A stretch of 64,000 nt of DNA from Benincasa hispida (Eukaryota > Streptophyta > Magnoliopsida > Cucurbitales > Cucurbitaceae). The translations under genes were made by a program, and so were the position numbers. Where the stretch lies: positions 22,300,511 to 22,364,510 of the forward strand of contig NC_052352.1 in the NCBI RefSeq assembly GCF_009727055.1, written 5' to 3'. The stretch's first letter is position 1. The number at the start of each line of letters is the position of its first letter. This document shows positions 10,690 to 22,388 of this stretch, piece after piece. The notes beneath the pieces are model-generated. The model made no database searches. It worked only from the letters and a program-made list of their open reading frames with translations, and had not been told where the DNA came from.

Positions 10690-12125
10690 TACCTAGATGT
10701 GTTATTTGAATATTGTAATTTGAAGAAATATTTAGTGAAATACGATGGTTTCAAAATTATTTAGGAATATGTGGTAGTTTTGCAGCTTTTTTACAAGTTC
10801 GAGGGATGAAAAAAAATTAAGAATGAAGTCGAGGGTTGAAAATTTGACATACTGAACAATTGACACGTCTGCCCATCTCGAGACTTGAAGTCTCAACTTA
10901 GGTGTCTCCTCACATCCCCCTGAACACGCTAATCGCTTTTATGAACACGTTGACCGCTTTTAAGCAACTTTTAATTTGTGACCGATGACGCTCACATGTA
11001 GTATTAATCTGTGGACTCTCTTTTTAAACACCTCCCAGATCACTCTTTTACACACTTTTCTCACATGTTGCATTCTGCCTCTCTTTTGCTTGCTCTCTAC
11101 CCCTCTCTTCTTCTCTTCCGATTTTAACTTCTCACGAGTTACTCTCCCCCACACTCTTTTCCTTCTTCTTCTTCCAAAAATTGATACTAAATCCTCTTCT
11201 TTCCTACATTCGTTCATCAAACTGTGAGGTTTGTACATTCGCTCTACCAAATTTCTATTTTTTAAAAATAATTATAAATTTTTTATTTTTTAAAATAATT
11301 ATAAATTTTGTTCCTAGTCTCATACTATTATATGTTTTTTTTTATAGTTTTTATTGTTGTTTAGGAAACAAAAAAGCAAAAAAAGGTAACGTTCACTCAA
11401 CTAAATTCCTAGTTTTTTTTTAACTAAAAATAAGTTATAGATGCATATTTTCATAATATTCTATTTCTTCGTAGTTTTGTTGACGGATAACATATAACAA
11501 AAAAAAAAACCGTTGTCACTTTGAGAGGAAAAAAGTAAAATCATTATTGAATTTATGAGTTTACCTTTTACTTATTACAAGTTTTTTTGTTTTTAATACT
11601 TTTTTATATTTATATTAGGTTAGATATGCCATTTTAATTTCTTATATATTGATGTTAGTAGTTTTTTTAATATTAGTTATATATTGATGTTAATAGATCT
11701 ATCATGTTAATTTTTTAATAGCCGTTGAATTCAATAATATTTATATAATGATGTTAGTGGTTTTTTCTCTATAGTTTAATATTCTAATTTATATTATGTT
11801 AGATCTACCATGTTAATGTTTTTTCTTTCATTTGAAATAATATTAGAATTTTTAACATTTGGTTTTTCTTTAAAAAAAAATAGTATTAATGTTATTCTTT
11901 TAGTAGAATATTAGTTATTTTGATAGTGTTAGGGTTTTTAAGGTTTAGTGCTATTTTGAAGAAAATTTAGCATTTGGAGTTTTACTTAAGTTTGATAATT
12001 AGTAATGTATTCTTCGACACAAATTATAATATCCTTATTTTTTAGTATAGTTTTTTATTTAAAAAGGTACAATAAATAAATAAATATAATACAAAATTAT
12101 TAATTTAAGTAAATTTTTTAAGGCC

Positions 12126-12350
12126 ATTTTTAAATATAGAAAAATAAAAAAAAATATTTACAAAATATAGGAAAATTTTTAAATTATCTATGATTGACGT
12201 TGATAGATACTGTTAGACTTCTATTAGTGTCTATCAGTGATATTGATAGGTCGATCGATGTCTATCAACATCTATCATTGATAGTTCTAAATTTTGCTAT
12301 ATCTTGTAAATATTTTCAACAGTTTTACTATTTAAAATAATTTTCTATTT
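12126..12350. repeat. TCTATCATTGATAG-type dispersed repeat
   Basis: This short element has flanks that are complementary to each other (TATTTACAAAATATAGG on the left; TTTGCTATATCTTGTAAATATTTT on the right). The centre is built of GATAGA and TCTATC words (ATCTATCATTGATAG). Related copies are at 25.26-25.69, 39.18-39.30, 45.99-46.18 and 61.98-62.18 kb. Confidence 0.55.
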
Positions 12351-12840
12351 TTTATATATATTTCTTATAATATTCGATTGTTTTAGTATTTAAGTTTGAT
12401 GTTCAAAGTCTTTTATTAGTTTTTTAATAAGTTTGATGTTCAAAATAAGTGAAACTTTTTTAATTTTTAATATTTTTGTTTGTTTTTGTTTGTATTTAAG
12501 TTTGATAATTAGTAAAATAATTAGTAATATTTTTTTAAATAATATTCTATTTTTTAGTATTGCTTTTTATTTAAAAAGTTTAGTACTTTTTTGTTATCTA
12601 ATATAAAATTATTAATTTGAGTGAATTATATAGATATAGATATAGATATAAATTATTATATTGTCTTAGTATTTAAATTTGATGTTCAAAGTTTTTTTTA
12701 TTAGTTTTTTATTTTTTTTATATTTTTATATTTTTTATTTGTATTTAAGTTTGATAATTAGCAGAAGAATTAGTAATGTATTCTCTGTCTTTTTTCTTTT
12801 TTCCTTTTTTTTTTTTTTGAAAAAGGAGTCGTGATTTATA

Positions 12841-13260
12841 TTGTTTACAAATGGTAATGTGATTAATGGTGTTGATGGACTTAATTATGACCAACCACCA
12901 TATATAAAAGCTTTTAATAGATGTCGGCCGATTATTCAAATAGACGGTACCCACTTGTATGGCAAATATCGAGAAAATGTACTGATTGTTACATCAGTTG
13001 ATTCAAATGGGCATCTTCTTCCTCTTGCATTTGTCGTTGTAGATGAAGAGTCTGTGAACTCAAGGAGATGGTTTTTTAAACATTTAAGAGAAATTGTTAC
13101 ACACAAAGAGGTGTGTTTATTTTCGAATCGACATACTGGCATTATCTCAGTAGTGAACAATCAAGAAAATGGTTGGACTGGACCAAAATGTCACCATCGA
13201 TTTTGCTTACGACATATTGTCAGCAACTTCAACAAAAAAAATAAAAATTCAACACATTGA
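12841..13260 (+). pseudogene. MULE transposase core, degenerate
   Basis: A 139-codon open stretch covers the middle of a MULE/MuDR transposase domain. RCRPIIQIDGTHLYGKY at residues 28-43 holds the first catalytic Asp (D35) and is followed by PLAFVVVDEES. The second acidic site, normally in SDRH, reads SNRHTGI (95-101), so the Asp is Asn at residue 96. CHHRFCLRHIVSNFN near the end is the usual histidine/cysteine region. The N-terminal domain and the third acidic residue are not in frame. The open frame lacks an ATG at its left edge. The lost Asp and missing ends mean that it is very unlikely to be active. Confidence 0.85.
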
Positions 13261-13805
13261 AGAATTATATTTATCGTACCGAATGACAATTCCAAATTTG
13301 AAAGTTTAATAAAGTTATTGAGGACATCAAAGGAATAAATCAGAGTTGTATGAGTTTTTTTTTACAACATTGGCATTGAGCAATGGATCAAGCACACGAT
13401 AGAGGGTTTAGGTACGAGTGGATGACGAAAAATCTATTTAAATGCATAAATGGAGTCCTTAAAGGAGCTCGAATGTTGCTAAATGTTTTTGCTCAAATAA
13501 CATTTTTCAAATGCGTAAACTATTTTTTAAAAAAATAAAAAATAAAATAAGAGTTGCTTTGGAGCATTGAGATAAATACACCCGGTAATAATTTTTTCTT
13601 TTAGTAATCAACAATTTGTTTCAATATTTTTGTAATACTAAGTGAGTAAATATTCAGGTACGCACACAAAATTTTTTTGAAATGGACTGCAAGATCTAGT
13701 AAACATGAATACAGTCTTACGATTGATATGAAGGTGTATTTTATGTGAAAACCTGACGTCACGATCTCAATGCTAAAGGAGGAAATGTTCAAATATTAAG
13801 GCTAA

Positions 13806-14145
13806 ATGGGTCCGAGCAATACTGTTCATTTAACAAGTGGCAAGCGTTTGGTATTCCATGCTCTTATTTTATGGCAATTTGCTCACGATCTAACATTAAA
13901 TACGAAGATTTCATTGAGGACTATTATAAATTGTCAATGTACACTGCATACTACTCTCCTCAATTTAAACTTGTACCGCATGAAGTTTACTGGATCACAC
14001 ATTCTAATATGTCTGTCATACATGCTGACCCATTATTGTTGAGGAAAGTTCACGATATCAGAATGAGATGGTTTAGACAAAACCAAGTGCTTAAGTAAGG
14101 TGTGGATTTTGTAACCAATTAGGTCACGATCAAAGGAAGTGTCCT
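13806..14145 (+). pseudogene. MULE transposase C-terminus: SWIM finger remnant and zinc knuckle
   Basis: Translation gives YCSFNKWQAFGIPCSYFMAIC. This is a SWIM zinc finger in which the second Cys of CxC is Phe and the final His is Tyr. It is followed by the YEDFIEDYYKLSMYTAYYSP segment found after SWIM in MULE transposases. A stop ends this frame at 14098. In a shifted frame a CCHC zinc knuckle (CGFCNQLGHDQRKC, 14101-14142) is intact. It continues the fragment at 12841-13260 after about 550 bases with stops and frameshifts. Confidence 0.8.
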
Positions 14146-14309
14146 TTGTTACAACGATAGGCTTCAGAAAGTTATAGATTTTTATTGTTGATATTTTTAT
14201 ATTGTAATTAATATTTTTATTGTGTAATTAATTTTTTATTATAATTTATCAAGTTGTACATTATTTTTATGTTTTACTCTAGAAATAAATATTTTTTTTC
14301 TTCGGATCA

Positions 14310-15440
14310 TGGTTTTAAATTCAGGACCGATTGATCTTGATTTTTCGTACAATCAGTTGATTCATCCATCATCAGTTGTATAGGAAGATCGTACCACAAG
14401 TGAAATATATGGTAAACATTGAGAGGCAGTTGTTCATCACACTATCCCACTCACCCTATAATACTACCATTACTTCGTACATCTGGATTTTATGGATTTC
14501 CAGATTGGGATTCATTCAGCTAGATTGGCATATCATCACAAAACAGATCAAGAGATGGAGACGAACACTTGAGATGCATACATTTCATATGCCCACTGGA
14601 AAGTATACTATCACCTTATAGAACATAGAAGTGTTGTTTGGGTTACCTATTGATGACGAGCCAGTTACTGAAGTAATGCATGATGACTAGTTGAATATTT
14701 GTCAATTATTACTCAGTGTGACCCCACTTACTAATAAAATAAAAGGATCGAGGTTAAGTTTAACATGGTTAAGGACACAATTTTGTGAGTTTGCTGATGA
14801 TGCAGATGAGGAAGCTGTCATGAGATATATATAAGCATATATACTACAAACGATGGGTGAAATTCTGTGTTCTAACAAATCAAGTCACTTCATGCACTTG
14901 AAGTTCCTGTTATTGCCAGCCAACCTTAAGTACATGAATATTGAACCCAATTGAATTTTTTATACATATTTTTAATGGACCTATCTTTAATATTTCTAAT
15001 ATAATATTTTATGTTTCATATTTTCTAGGAGCCTTACAAAGCTGTAATGGACACTTTGCCCAATTTCTGTACAAACCTTCAACACATATGGTGAACGATA
15101 AGCCCTCATATATATTTTCACATTGGTGAGTGACATTTTCCTAATAGAGTGATTAGACAATTTGGTCTCCAACAGGATATCCCATCAAAATGCAATATTG
15201 AATCTCTACTACATGACATCGACATAAGAATTGGAGATTGGTCTGAAAAAGTTTGCACATTTGGTAGTGCAATGGCACTATCGTACAAGGTTTATTGCAA
15301 TAGGGTATCCAATTGGGTAATTTGACAGGGATGCAACTCAAAATTACATCAATTGGTACAATATTATTACAAGATGTTATGTTACTCATCCAAGAGCAGC
15401 TATGAATCATCTGGTACATAATTAAATATTGTCTAATTAT
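14310..15440 (+). pseudogene. Plant mobile domain (PMD) gene, degenerate
   Basis: Several frames together encode a PMD (the domain of MAIN/MAIL proteins and of MULE-borne relatives). Recognisable segments are EVLFGLPIDDEPVTE near 14630, then GSRLSLTWLRTQF, ADDADEEAV and AYILQTMGEILCSNKSS up to about 14925. An intron-like AT-rich break ends in TTTTCTAG at 15028. It is followed by GALQSCNGHFAQFL and VIRQFGLQQDIPS near 15145-15185. Stops and frameshifts interrupt every segment. Its place inside the MULE ends and downstream of the transposase shows that the element carries it. It is not a host MAIN gene. Confidence 0.75.
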
Positions 15441-15492
15441 TTTTAACTTAAATTTATTTTAAATATTATCTAAATTTTTTTATAATTCACAG

Positions 15493-15956
15493 AGATCAAA
15501 CAACAGTCACCTTCGTGATGTTGCAAATGATCCAAACCAGGTCCATACTATATGCAGTAATAATGAGAGTTATACGGAGGAGATACATTATATGTACGAT
15601 ATACCTATTGCTCTTCCACCAATGCCTAGAAATAGGGAACGTGAATAGAAAAAGATGAGTTTGATTAGGTCGACCAAAATGTGGAAGAATTACCTCTTAT
15701 GAAGCAAACGCGAAGCCAGACTGGTTATGCTAGTTTGATGATGATGATGCCACCTTTTGGTTTAGAATATTATGATTCAAAAGTTGGTCCATCATCTTTA
15801 TACATGCATGGACATTGGCGTGGTCGTGGAGAGCATAATGAATATTTATACTATGAAGTGCCTACAGATGTGCAAGAGCCACGAGAGCAATGTCAAGAAG
15901 AACCAGAGCAACATCAAGACGAATCAGGGCAACATAGAGTTCAAAGTCGACGATGA
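15493..15956 (+). pseudogene. PMD gene C-terminal tail
   Basis: After an intron-like gap (about 15424-15492), coding similarity resumes with the tail found in the second copy at 30210-30726. The segments are an IYMYDIP-like stretch, an acidic segment, SLMMMMPPFGLEYYDSKVGP, a Gly/Arg-His stretch (HGHWRGRGEHNEYLY), and a Gln/Glu-rich end (EEPEQHQDESGQHR). The open frame 15681-15956 ends in TGA. The tail is low-complexity and has no known domain. Confidence 0.65.
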
Positions 15957-16550
15957 AAACCAGCTCTAAATCAACTACGTCTGCTTTTTGGGACACATTG
16001 ATTTTTTTATTATTATTTTTAAATGAATGAGAAACATTAAATTGTTGTATTGATATAAACATTTTAATTTACATTTTATTATCTTTCAATTATGAATAAT
16101 AGTTGTAATATGAAAGAAAAAAGATTGAAAATTGGTTCTTTTCTATGATGTCTCTTAGAGTTAATTTTACTTATTATTAAGAAATACAATGGTAATTTTT
16201 TCTTCTTATTAAGAAATAGAGCGGTAAATTTGCATAGGATACTTTATTTAGGGAAGGTAAAAGATTAAATACTTTGTTTAGGGAAGGTAAAGGATTAATA
16301 TTAAGAAAAGAAAAACAAAAAGGAAAAAATTGTTGAATGTTCAAAACTCAACCATGTGTTAGTCGAATTTTGAATACTTAACAAAGAGAGTTCGAGTTTT
16401 CAATCCTCGACCTACATCAATTTTTAAAAAAAAAAAAAAATCTACAATTCAAATCTCAAAACTACCATATTTCTCTAATTACTTTCAAAACGATAGTATT
16501 TCACTAATTATTTATAAAACCTTCAATACTCATCCAATTTTTCCGTTATA

Positions 16551-16849
16551 CCCCCAAGTTTTAAAATAGCAGATTGGCATTTTTACGTAACTTTACTAAG
16601 TGATTGTTCACATTCCACTCAATCTATCTCTCTCATTGTGCAATTGTCTCCTTTAGTTTTCTCTCAGATCTTTCGTTATCTTCAAACTTCTTTCGAGCTT
16701 TTCGCCACTATTTCACCAATCATTTCACCTATCTTTTCCACCATTATCATCTTCTGAAAAGGATGTGACCTTTTCCTTGAATGCATGTTGATTTTTTTGT
16801 TTAGTCATAGCAGAAGTGTTTAAGATTCGTTTAGTTCATTGACATTGAT
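16551..16849. other. Spacer between the MULE and the Ulp1-type fragment
   Basis: A pyrimidine-rich stretch at about 16610-16750 lies between the two elements. No ORF or terminal repeat is recognised. Confidence 0.35.
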
Positions 16850-17160
16850 TTTTTTCTAAATGATAGCCTACTGTTTATTAAATGATCGCCTAACTTTTAT
16901 TAAATGATCGTCTATTTTTTATTAAACAATTGCATACATTAGGTTAAACAGTCGCCTACATGAGGTTAAACAATCATTTAAATTTCAATAAGCGATCATT
17001 TAAGGTTTGATAAACGATCACCAATATTTGATTCAGAGATCGCCTACATTAGGTTAGACGATCAACTACATTAGGTTAAACTATTGTTTAATTTTTAGTA
17101 AGCGGTATTTTAAGGTTTGGTAAACGATCGCCTACCTTTTATCAAACCTGCCTACTTATT
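16850..17160. repeat. CGATCG-centred minisatellite (left array)
   Basis: About ten units of roughly 25-30 bases have the form TAAACGATCGCCTACATTAGGT with many substitutions. They lie immediately left of the DUF1985-like coding fragment. A related array lies on its right side at 18150-18345. Confidence 0.75.
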
Positions 17161-17239
17161 GTTGTAATGTATTTGTTTGTTATAGTTTGCCAAGATGGTT
17201 ATTCCTGCTTAGAAATATTTTCTTGCTATCATCTCTTGC

Positions 17240-17650
17240 ATGGTCCACAAAACGAATGCTCTGATTAAGAAGAAGTTGACTAAAGAGCAAATGGACATGA
17301 TTAGGAGAACATGTTTTGGTCTACTACTGGACTTGGACCTTATGTTTGATGGGGCAGTTGTTCCACCATTTTTTATAAGGGAGGCTATAAATGAGAATCC
17401 ATACAGTATAAGCTTTGATATACTGGGGAAGAAAGTTAATATTCATCCAAGATTACTTTAATTTGATAAATAGGTTGTGGTCGACCAAGGAAACAATTGA
17501 AAGAGATACAAGTAGTGAGAGGCTACGACATCTCATGCTCGGACCGAAGGACCCAATTGAGAAGAAGGAAATAGTTTGCAAGGATTTTGAGCCCGTTTTT
17601 GAAAATTCAGATTTAAAACGATGAAGATATCGTGAAGGTTGCATTGGCAT
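17240..17650 (+). pseudogene. DUF1985/Ulp1-type transposon protein fragment
   Basis: Two overlapping frames (17240-17461 and 17415-17624) together read as one protein with a frameshift near 17420-17460. It starts as KKLTKEQMDMIRRTCFGLL, then has a FIREAINENPYSISFDILGKKV segment, and then LWSTKETIERDTSSERLRHL. I recognise this as the kind of sequence seen in plant MULE-related ORFs carrying DUF1985 and Ulp1-protease domains. No protease catalytic region is visible here. Similarity appears to continue weakly to about 18060 with stops. The identification is from memory and is moderate. Confidence 0.5.
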
Positions 17651-18149
17651 TATACATCAAAATTTTAATGATGGAAAAAGACAAGAAAACCTAGTTTGAT
17701 GTGAAGTCTTCAAACATTATAATTGGTCATCTGTCTTCTTTAAATGTTTTTTGAACAATATGAAAAATATTTTACACAGGAAGAAGGAGGCGCATGATAT
17801 AAAGAAAGCATAAAATCCTAAACACGTCACATATTACTGTGTAAAGGGATTTGTACTTGCATTCCAACTATGTGTTTTACCATTCAATTCAATCTCAATG
17901 GATTTTTTATATTTGTATGTGTAACACAGTTGGATTTGTGATACCCGTGTGTGTAAGACAATTTCTATATAATATAGGTCTGGGCTTATGAAATACTTTC
18001 CACATCTAGTTAGTTCATAGTCACCAAAATCAGCAAGAATGCAATATCATGAATTCTTAAGAGAACTTGTTCTCAAGCTCCATCATATAAGTCATTGGAT
18101 AGGAATGTATTCCAACCCAAAAATGTAAGTAAAAGATAAATTATATTGT
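17651..18149 (+). other. Decayed continuation of the Ulp1-type fragment
   Basis: Translated pieces with stops look like further parts of the same transposon protein (KVALALYIKILMMEKDKKT near 17635-17690 and QVWAYEILS near 17975-18000). No intact frame exists. Confidence 0.35.
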
Positions 18150-18345
18150 ACTAAACGATCGTTTAAGATTTACTGAACGATCGTTCATATTTTACTAAAC
18201 GATTGCTTATATCGTACTAAACGATCGGTTATAAGTTACTAAAAAATCGTTTATAATTTACGAAATGGTTGCCCAAGTGCACATGAGCGATCGGTTATCG
18301 ATAATTTAGGTTTACATGAGTGATTGTTTAGTAATACTAAGTAGT
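18150..18345. repeat. CGATCG-centred minisatellite (right array)
   Basis: About seven units of 26-29 bases have the form TTACTAAACGATCGTTTATA. They share the AAACGATCG core with the left array but differ in the variable half. Confidence 0.75.
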
Positions 18346-18556
18346 TTGTTTCATCTGTATTGACTTGTTTCTATCGTTTACATTACAGACTATTGTTTTG
18401 TCGAGACTTGTACCTATAACAGAGGAGATGGTGTACGAGGTGAGAAATTGAATTTCAAACGAAAGCATGTAAATGCAATACCATTATTTAATCGATTTGA
18501 AAAACTCAAAACAGAGAAACATACAAAAAAAAAAAAAAACATATGATAAACATCTA

Positions 18557-18561
18557 CTTAT
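18557..18561 (+). repeat. Target-site duplication CTTAT (left)
   Basis: CTTAT abuts the TGTTGGGG terminus. The identical CTTAT follows the other end at 22384-22388. Confidence 0.85.
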
Positions 18562-21500
18562 TGTTGGGGTTGATGCCTTAAATCTCGTAGGGTCCTATAG
18601 TTTGTAAACATTTTATGAACAAACTCTTATGTGATTAATAATATATGATATTTTATTCACTTTGTCTATAAAATATGTGATATTTTAGTTACATTAACCA
18701 ATAACCAGTAAACTAACATCCAAAGTTATCGTTATAACTTAAACATATATGTGGAGACATACAAGTGGATCATGTTTAAGTAATAACCTAAATGGTCTGT
18801 TGTATATCGATAAGGTTGGATACCTTATCCTGGTGACACTACGGGTATGGCTCGCTTTGCAGGTGTTACAATTGTTGTAAAGTGCTACAAATGCTCTAAT
18901 CCTAATCATTCATGTATTAGGCATGTGAGCAAGGATATTCTATACAAAGGAGTTTGTATACAACCGGACCACGAAATGTTTAGTCTTATTATATAACACC
19001 GTTCATAATAGAGACTTACATTTCACTAGGATGACCATAGGTAACATGACCTGAATCCTGAGTGAGTTGTGAACTCCTGCCTATGAGGGCGGTTCTTTGA
19101 TTTGTATTGGTGAGAGTGGTCAGATCATCAACTCAACAAGCCTACCATTTTGGGGATTCGTCTGATCGGGGAGCTGGGAACACTGCTACACAAGATGGAA
19201 TACACTCATTCCCTAAAGTAGGGTTAAGTAGATAAATTCTCCCTTATGGGCTAATTCCGGGTCTTGAATAATATGGCACCAGAACCTGCTCTGGCCCGAG
19301 AGAGGTTTAGTCATAGTAGGACTTTGATCTATTGTTCATTAGAGAGATCAATGGTACTTAAGGAGTTAGATGTAACTATAGGGTCAAAACGGTAATTTGG
19401 CCTATCTGTACATACGAACAATTTGTGAAGGGTCGTTGTACTGTGTTGGAGTATATCAGCAAGCAGCAGAAGCAACAAGGATGAATAAGCACTCTAATTC
19501 ATTAATTTTGGCAGTAACTAAAGCATGCTCATACAATAACAAGAGGGCTTCAAGTCATACCTTTGTAGAACTTCTTGAAATCTTAATTCTCGGTTGCAAA
19601 CTTCTCTGAATCTTGTGATGGACCACCTCAAGATCTTCCCCACTATTCTCTTGGAGATTTAGATTGAGTTGTAGGACTCAAAATAAGCTTGAATGAAGGG
19701 AACTTGGAGAAGAACTCACTGCTACAACCCACTTGAAGAACAACTTCTTCAACTCGAATTTTTCAGCAAAAACTCTATAGATGTATGCCTCAATTTCACT
19801 CCAATCTTCTCAATATATTGCAGAACTTTCATGCAAAAAAGATAGTTGCATGAGATGCAGCCCATGCTTGGAGTTATTGAAGCCAAACTTAGGTGGATTT
19901 TGTGTGAGCTAGTTGAAAGTGTCATTGGAAAAAATCATAATTCCATTTTGTGTTTTTTAAACATTTTCAATTTTTCCAAATGATTTCAAAAATCAATTTG
20001 CTTCAAAAAATTGAAAATTTTATTAATTTTGCAAAATTAATAAATAATTATTTAAACAATTTAATTAATTATAATTAATTTAATATCAAATATTAAATTA
20101 ATTTTACACAAATATTTCATATATTTGAATCACATTTAAATATTAATACTCCTATTCCGTTTAATTCTTAAAATTAAATGTGTAATTATATCTCATATAA
20201 TTACTAATTCCTTTCATTCTAATTTGAACATTTCAAATTAACTTATCACATTACTCTAAAGCTAATATGAGCTAGTAGAGGGACCTTGCGGACCTACAGA
20301 CCATGGGCTCCAACGATCCAAGGTTTAATTGGCTAAACTCATTATACCGAATTAACCCCCATTCGTTAACTAATGGGTCACTCCACTAAAACTCATAGTT
20401 GAACTTCCTCACTGTAGATATTTTATGTCCACTCGATATAACCATGATTAGTAAGTTAACCCTTCACAGGTTATTCGTAATAACGGTTGAGTCAAAAGTA
20501 TGTTTTACCCTTGAGATTACCTCTTGTTTCTTAAGTCCCACTAATCCACTAATGAACAATTGATTTGTGATCCAATCAACAAACCAAGTCCTTCTCGGGC
20601 TAATGAGAGGATGAGGTTCCTTGTTCAAGACTCAGAGTCAGCACTTAAGGGAACAACCTCTCTACTATCCCTAAAAGCGAGTAGGAGTGAATTCCTTCCC
20701 TTATGTCCCAGCTATTTACCCGATCTTACCCCTGAAATGGAGGTTTATTGAGTCCGCATTGTTGAGCCAATCATCACCTATGCAAATCTAAGAATAATCC
20801 CGAATAAACAGAAGTTCATAGTTAGCTCTGGATTAAGGTCAAGTTATCTAGGTCGTCGCTTTGAAATAGTCAGTCTTAAACAATAAACAATATTATAAAA
20901 GTAAGAGTGACTAATTTCGTGGTTCGATCTTGTACAAACCCATTTGCACAGGACGCTCCCACTTCTCATGTCATAACATATATGAATTAGGATCACATCA
21001 TTTGTAGCACTTTACAACTCTTTGTAACAACTACAGAGTAAGCCGCATCCAATAGTATTACCAAAATAAACCCAACTTTATTCATATATTATAGATCATT
21101 TTGACTATTTACTCGAACTTGATCCACTTTTATGCCTCCACATAAAGTTCAAGTACTCATGTAATAGTCATGGATCTTTTAGGTTTATTGGATTTCTAAT
21201 AAGCAATATATGTATTCAATAACAACTTATTGAATTTTCAGAATAAGTTTTATTGTTTACAAACCACGAGTTTTAGGACATAAAACCCAACATAGTTGAT
21301 TGGTTATATCCAATGGACATAGAAATATATCTGTAGTGCAAATAGTGTAATTGTCGGTCTTTAGTGGAGTGTCCGACAGTTAACGAATGGTGGATAATGT
21401 AATTAAAGAGTTTAATTAATTATTCATGTACCATTGAAACTTCAAGCTACAGGTCCATAAGATCCCATTGGTAGCTCTAAAGGATTTAGTTGAGAATCAG

Positions 21501-22383
21501 TTTTTGGGTTAATTTGAATTGTTTAAATTAATAAGAGGAAATTTAATTATATATGATATAATTAAATTGATTCAATTATATATGATAATTGTTATAATAT
21601 ATTTGATACATTATGGTTTAATTGGAGAAAATAAATATTTGAATGAGATTCAAATATATTATCTATGAATATGATTCATAGTTGCTAAATTTAATATAAA
21701 TATGATTTATATTAAATGTCATAAAATAGAACTATAGTTTATATTGTATATAATACAATATTAAAACTATAGGTTATGTATTATATTTGATATAACATAT
21801 AGTTTAATATAAATATAATATGATAAGTTAGTTATCATATTTATTTATATTATTTTATTATTTTGAATAATAACTTCCTATTTTCTTTCCAACCACCTTA
21901 GTGGGTGGTTATTGATTTTGTGGCAATAAAAGAAAAATTAGTTCTCTTCTTTTTCCTGCACACACATACGAGAGTTTTATTGAACGATAGAATTGCATAA
22001 ACAGTTTGTGCATTCTCTCAATCCTCTTCTTCCTCCAAACTCAAACAATCTCTCTTAACCAAAATAGTCAGAGCCCACAACTCCTAGGTTTTCACCCTAA
22101 GAATACCAAAAGCTCACTGTGGTAGTGTTCGATCTATTTGGTTCGAGAAGTTCTTGAAGACGATCTTCAAAAGTTGCTGAGTTCGTGATTGTATGAGGGA
22201 GTTATGTGAAGAGAAAAGGTCTTCAAAGGTAATGTATCTTGAACGCTTTTCTTGTTTCAAGCATGCTGTAATTTATTTTGAATGCATATCTTGTATGTTT
22301 ACTGTAAATTAAGTTTTCAATAAATAATGGAATTTGGACGATCTGCTTCCGCTCAAGGATCTCCTTATAACCAAGTTCCTTCA
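18562..22383 (+). mobile_element. Solo LTR, TGTTGGG family, with an inverted LTR nested inside
   Basis: It begins TGTTGGGGTTGATGCC and ends CAAGTTCCTTCA (TG...CA), flanked by exact 5-base duplications CTTAT. After removal of the nested element (19444-21292) about 1.97 kb remains. There is no primer-binding site, gag or pol, which fits a solo LTR left by recombination between the two LTRs of a Copia-type element. A shared 3' part ends in a CCAAAATAG...AGAGCCCA...GGTTTTCACCC region and a splice-like AAAGGTAATG. The same region ends the copies at 48.7 and 49.4 kb. Confidence 0.85.
19444..21292 (-). mobile_element. Nested solo LTR in inverted orientation
   Basis: On the minus strand it starts TGTTGGGTTTTATGTCC at 21292 and ends TATACTCCAACA at 19444, giving 1849 bases with TGTTGG/CCAACA termini. 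It splits the host LTR between GTTGTACTG and TAGTTGATTGG. The flanking five bases (TACTG and TAGTT) are similar but not identical, so the duplication is imperfect or mutated. There is no coding content. The open stretches at 19397-19609 and 20560-20751 are chance frames. Confidence 0.8.
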
Positions 22384-22388
22384 CTTAT
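22384..22388 (+). repeat. Target-site duplication CTTAT (right)
   Basis: This is the partner of 18557-18561. Confidence 0.85.

Larger units (their letters stand above)
10690..16550 (+). mobile_element. Mutator-like element carrying a plant mobile domain gene (copy 1)
   Basis: The element is defined by inverted ends. The left end at about 10725-10800 has TTTAGTGAAATACGATGG and then GTGGTAGTTTTGCAGC. The right end at about 16438-16530, reverse complemented, reads ATTAGTGAAATACTATCG and then ATGGTAGTTTTGAGAT. Inside these, both ends also carry TCGAGGGTTGAAAA-like words (about 10800-10850 and 16380-16410). The interior holds a decayed MULE transposase (12841-14145), then a decayed PMD gene in the same orientation. 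Outer boundaries are approximate and no target duplication was resolved. A second copy of the same family lies at 28.07-31.87 kb. Confidence 0.65.

Noticed and set aside
10985..11227. 80-codon plus frame and its minus-strand shadow near the left end of the first MULE
   Set aside because: The CT-rich composition explains both. No transposase or PMD similarity was seen.
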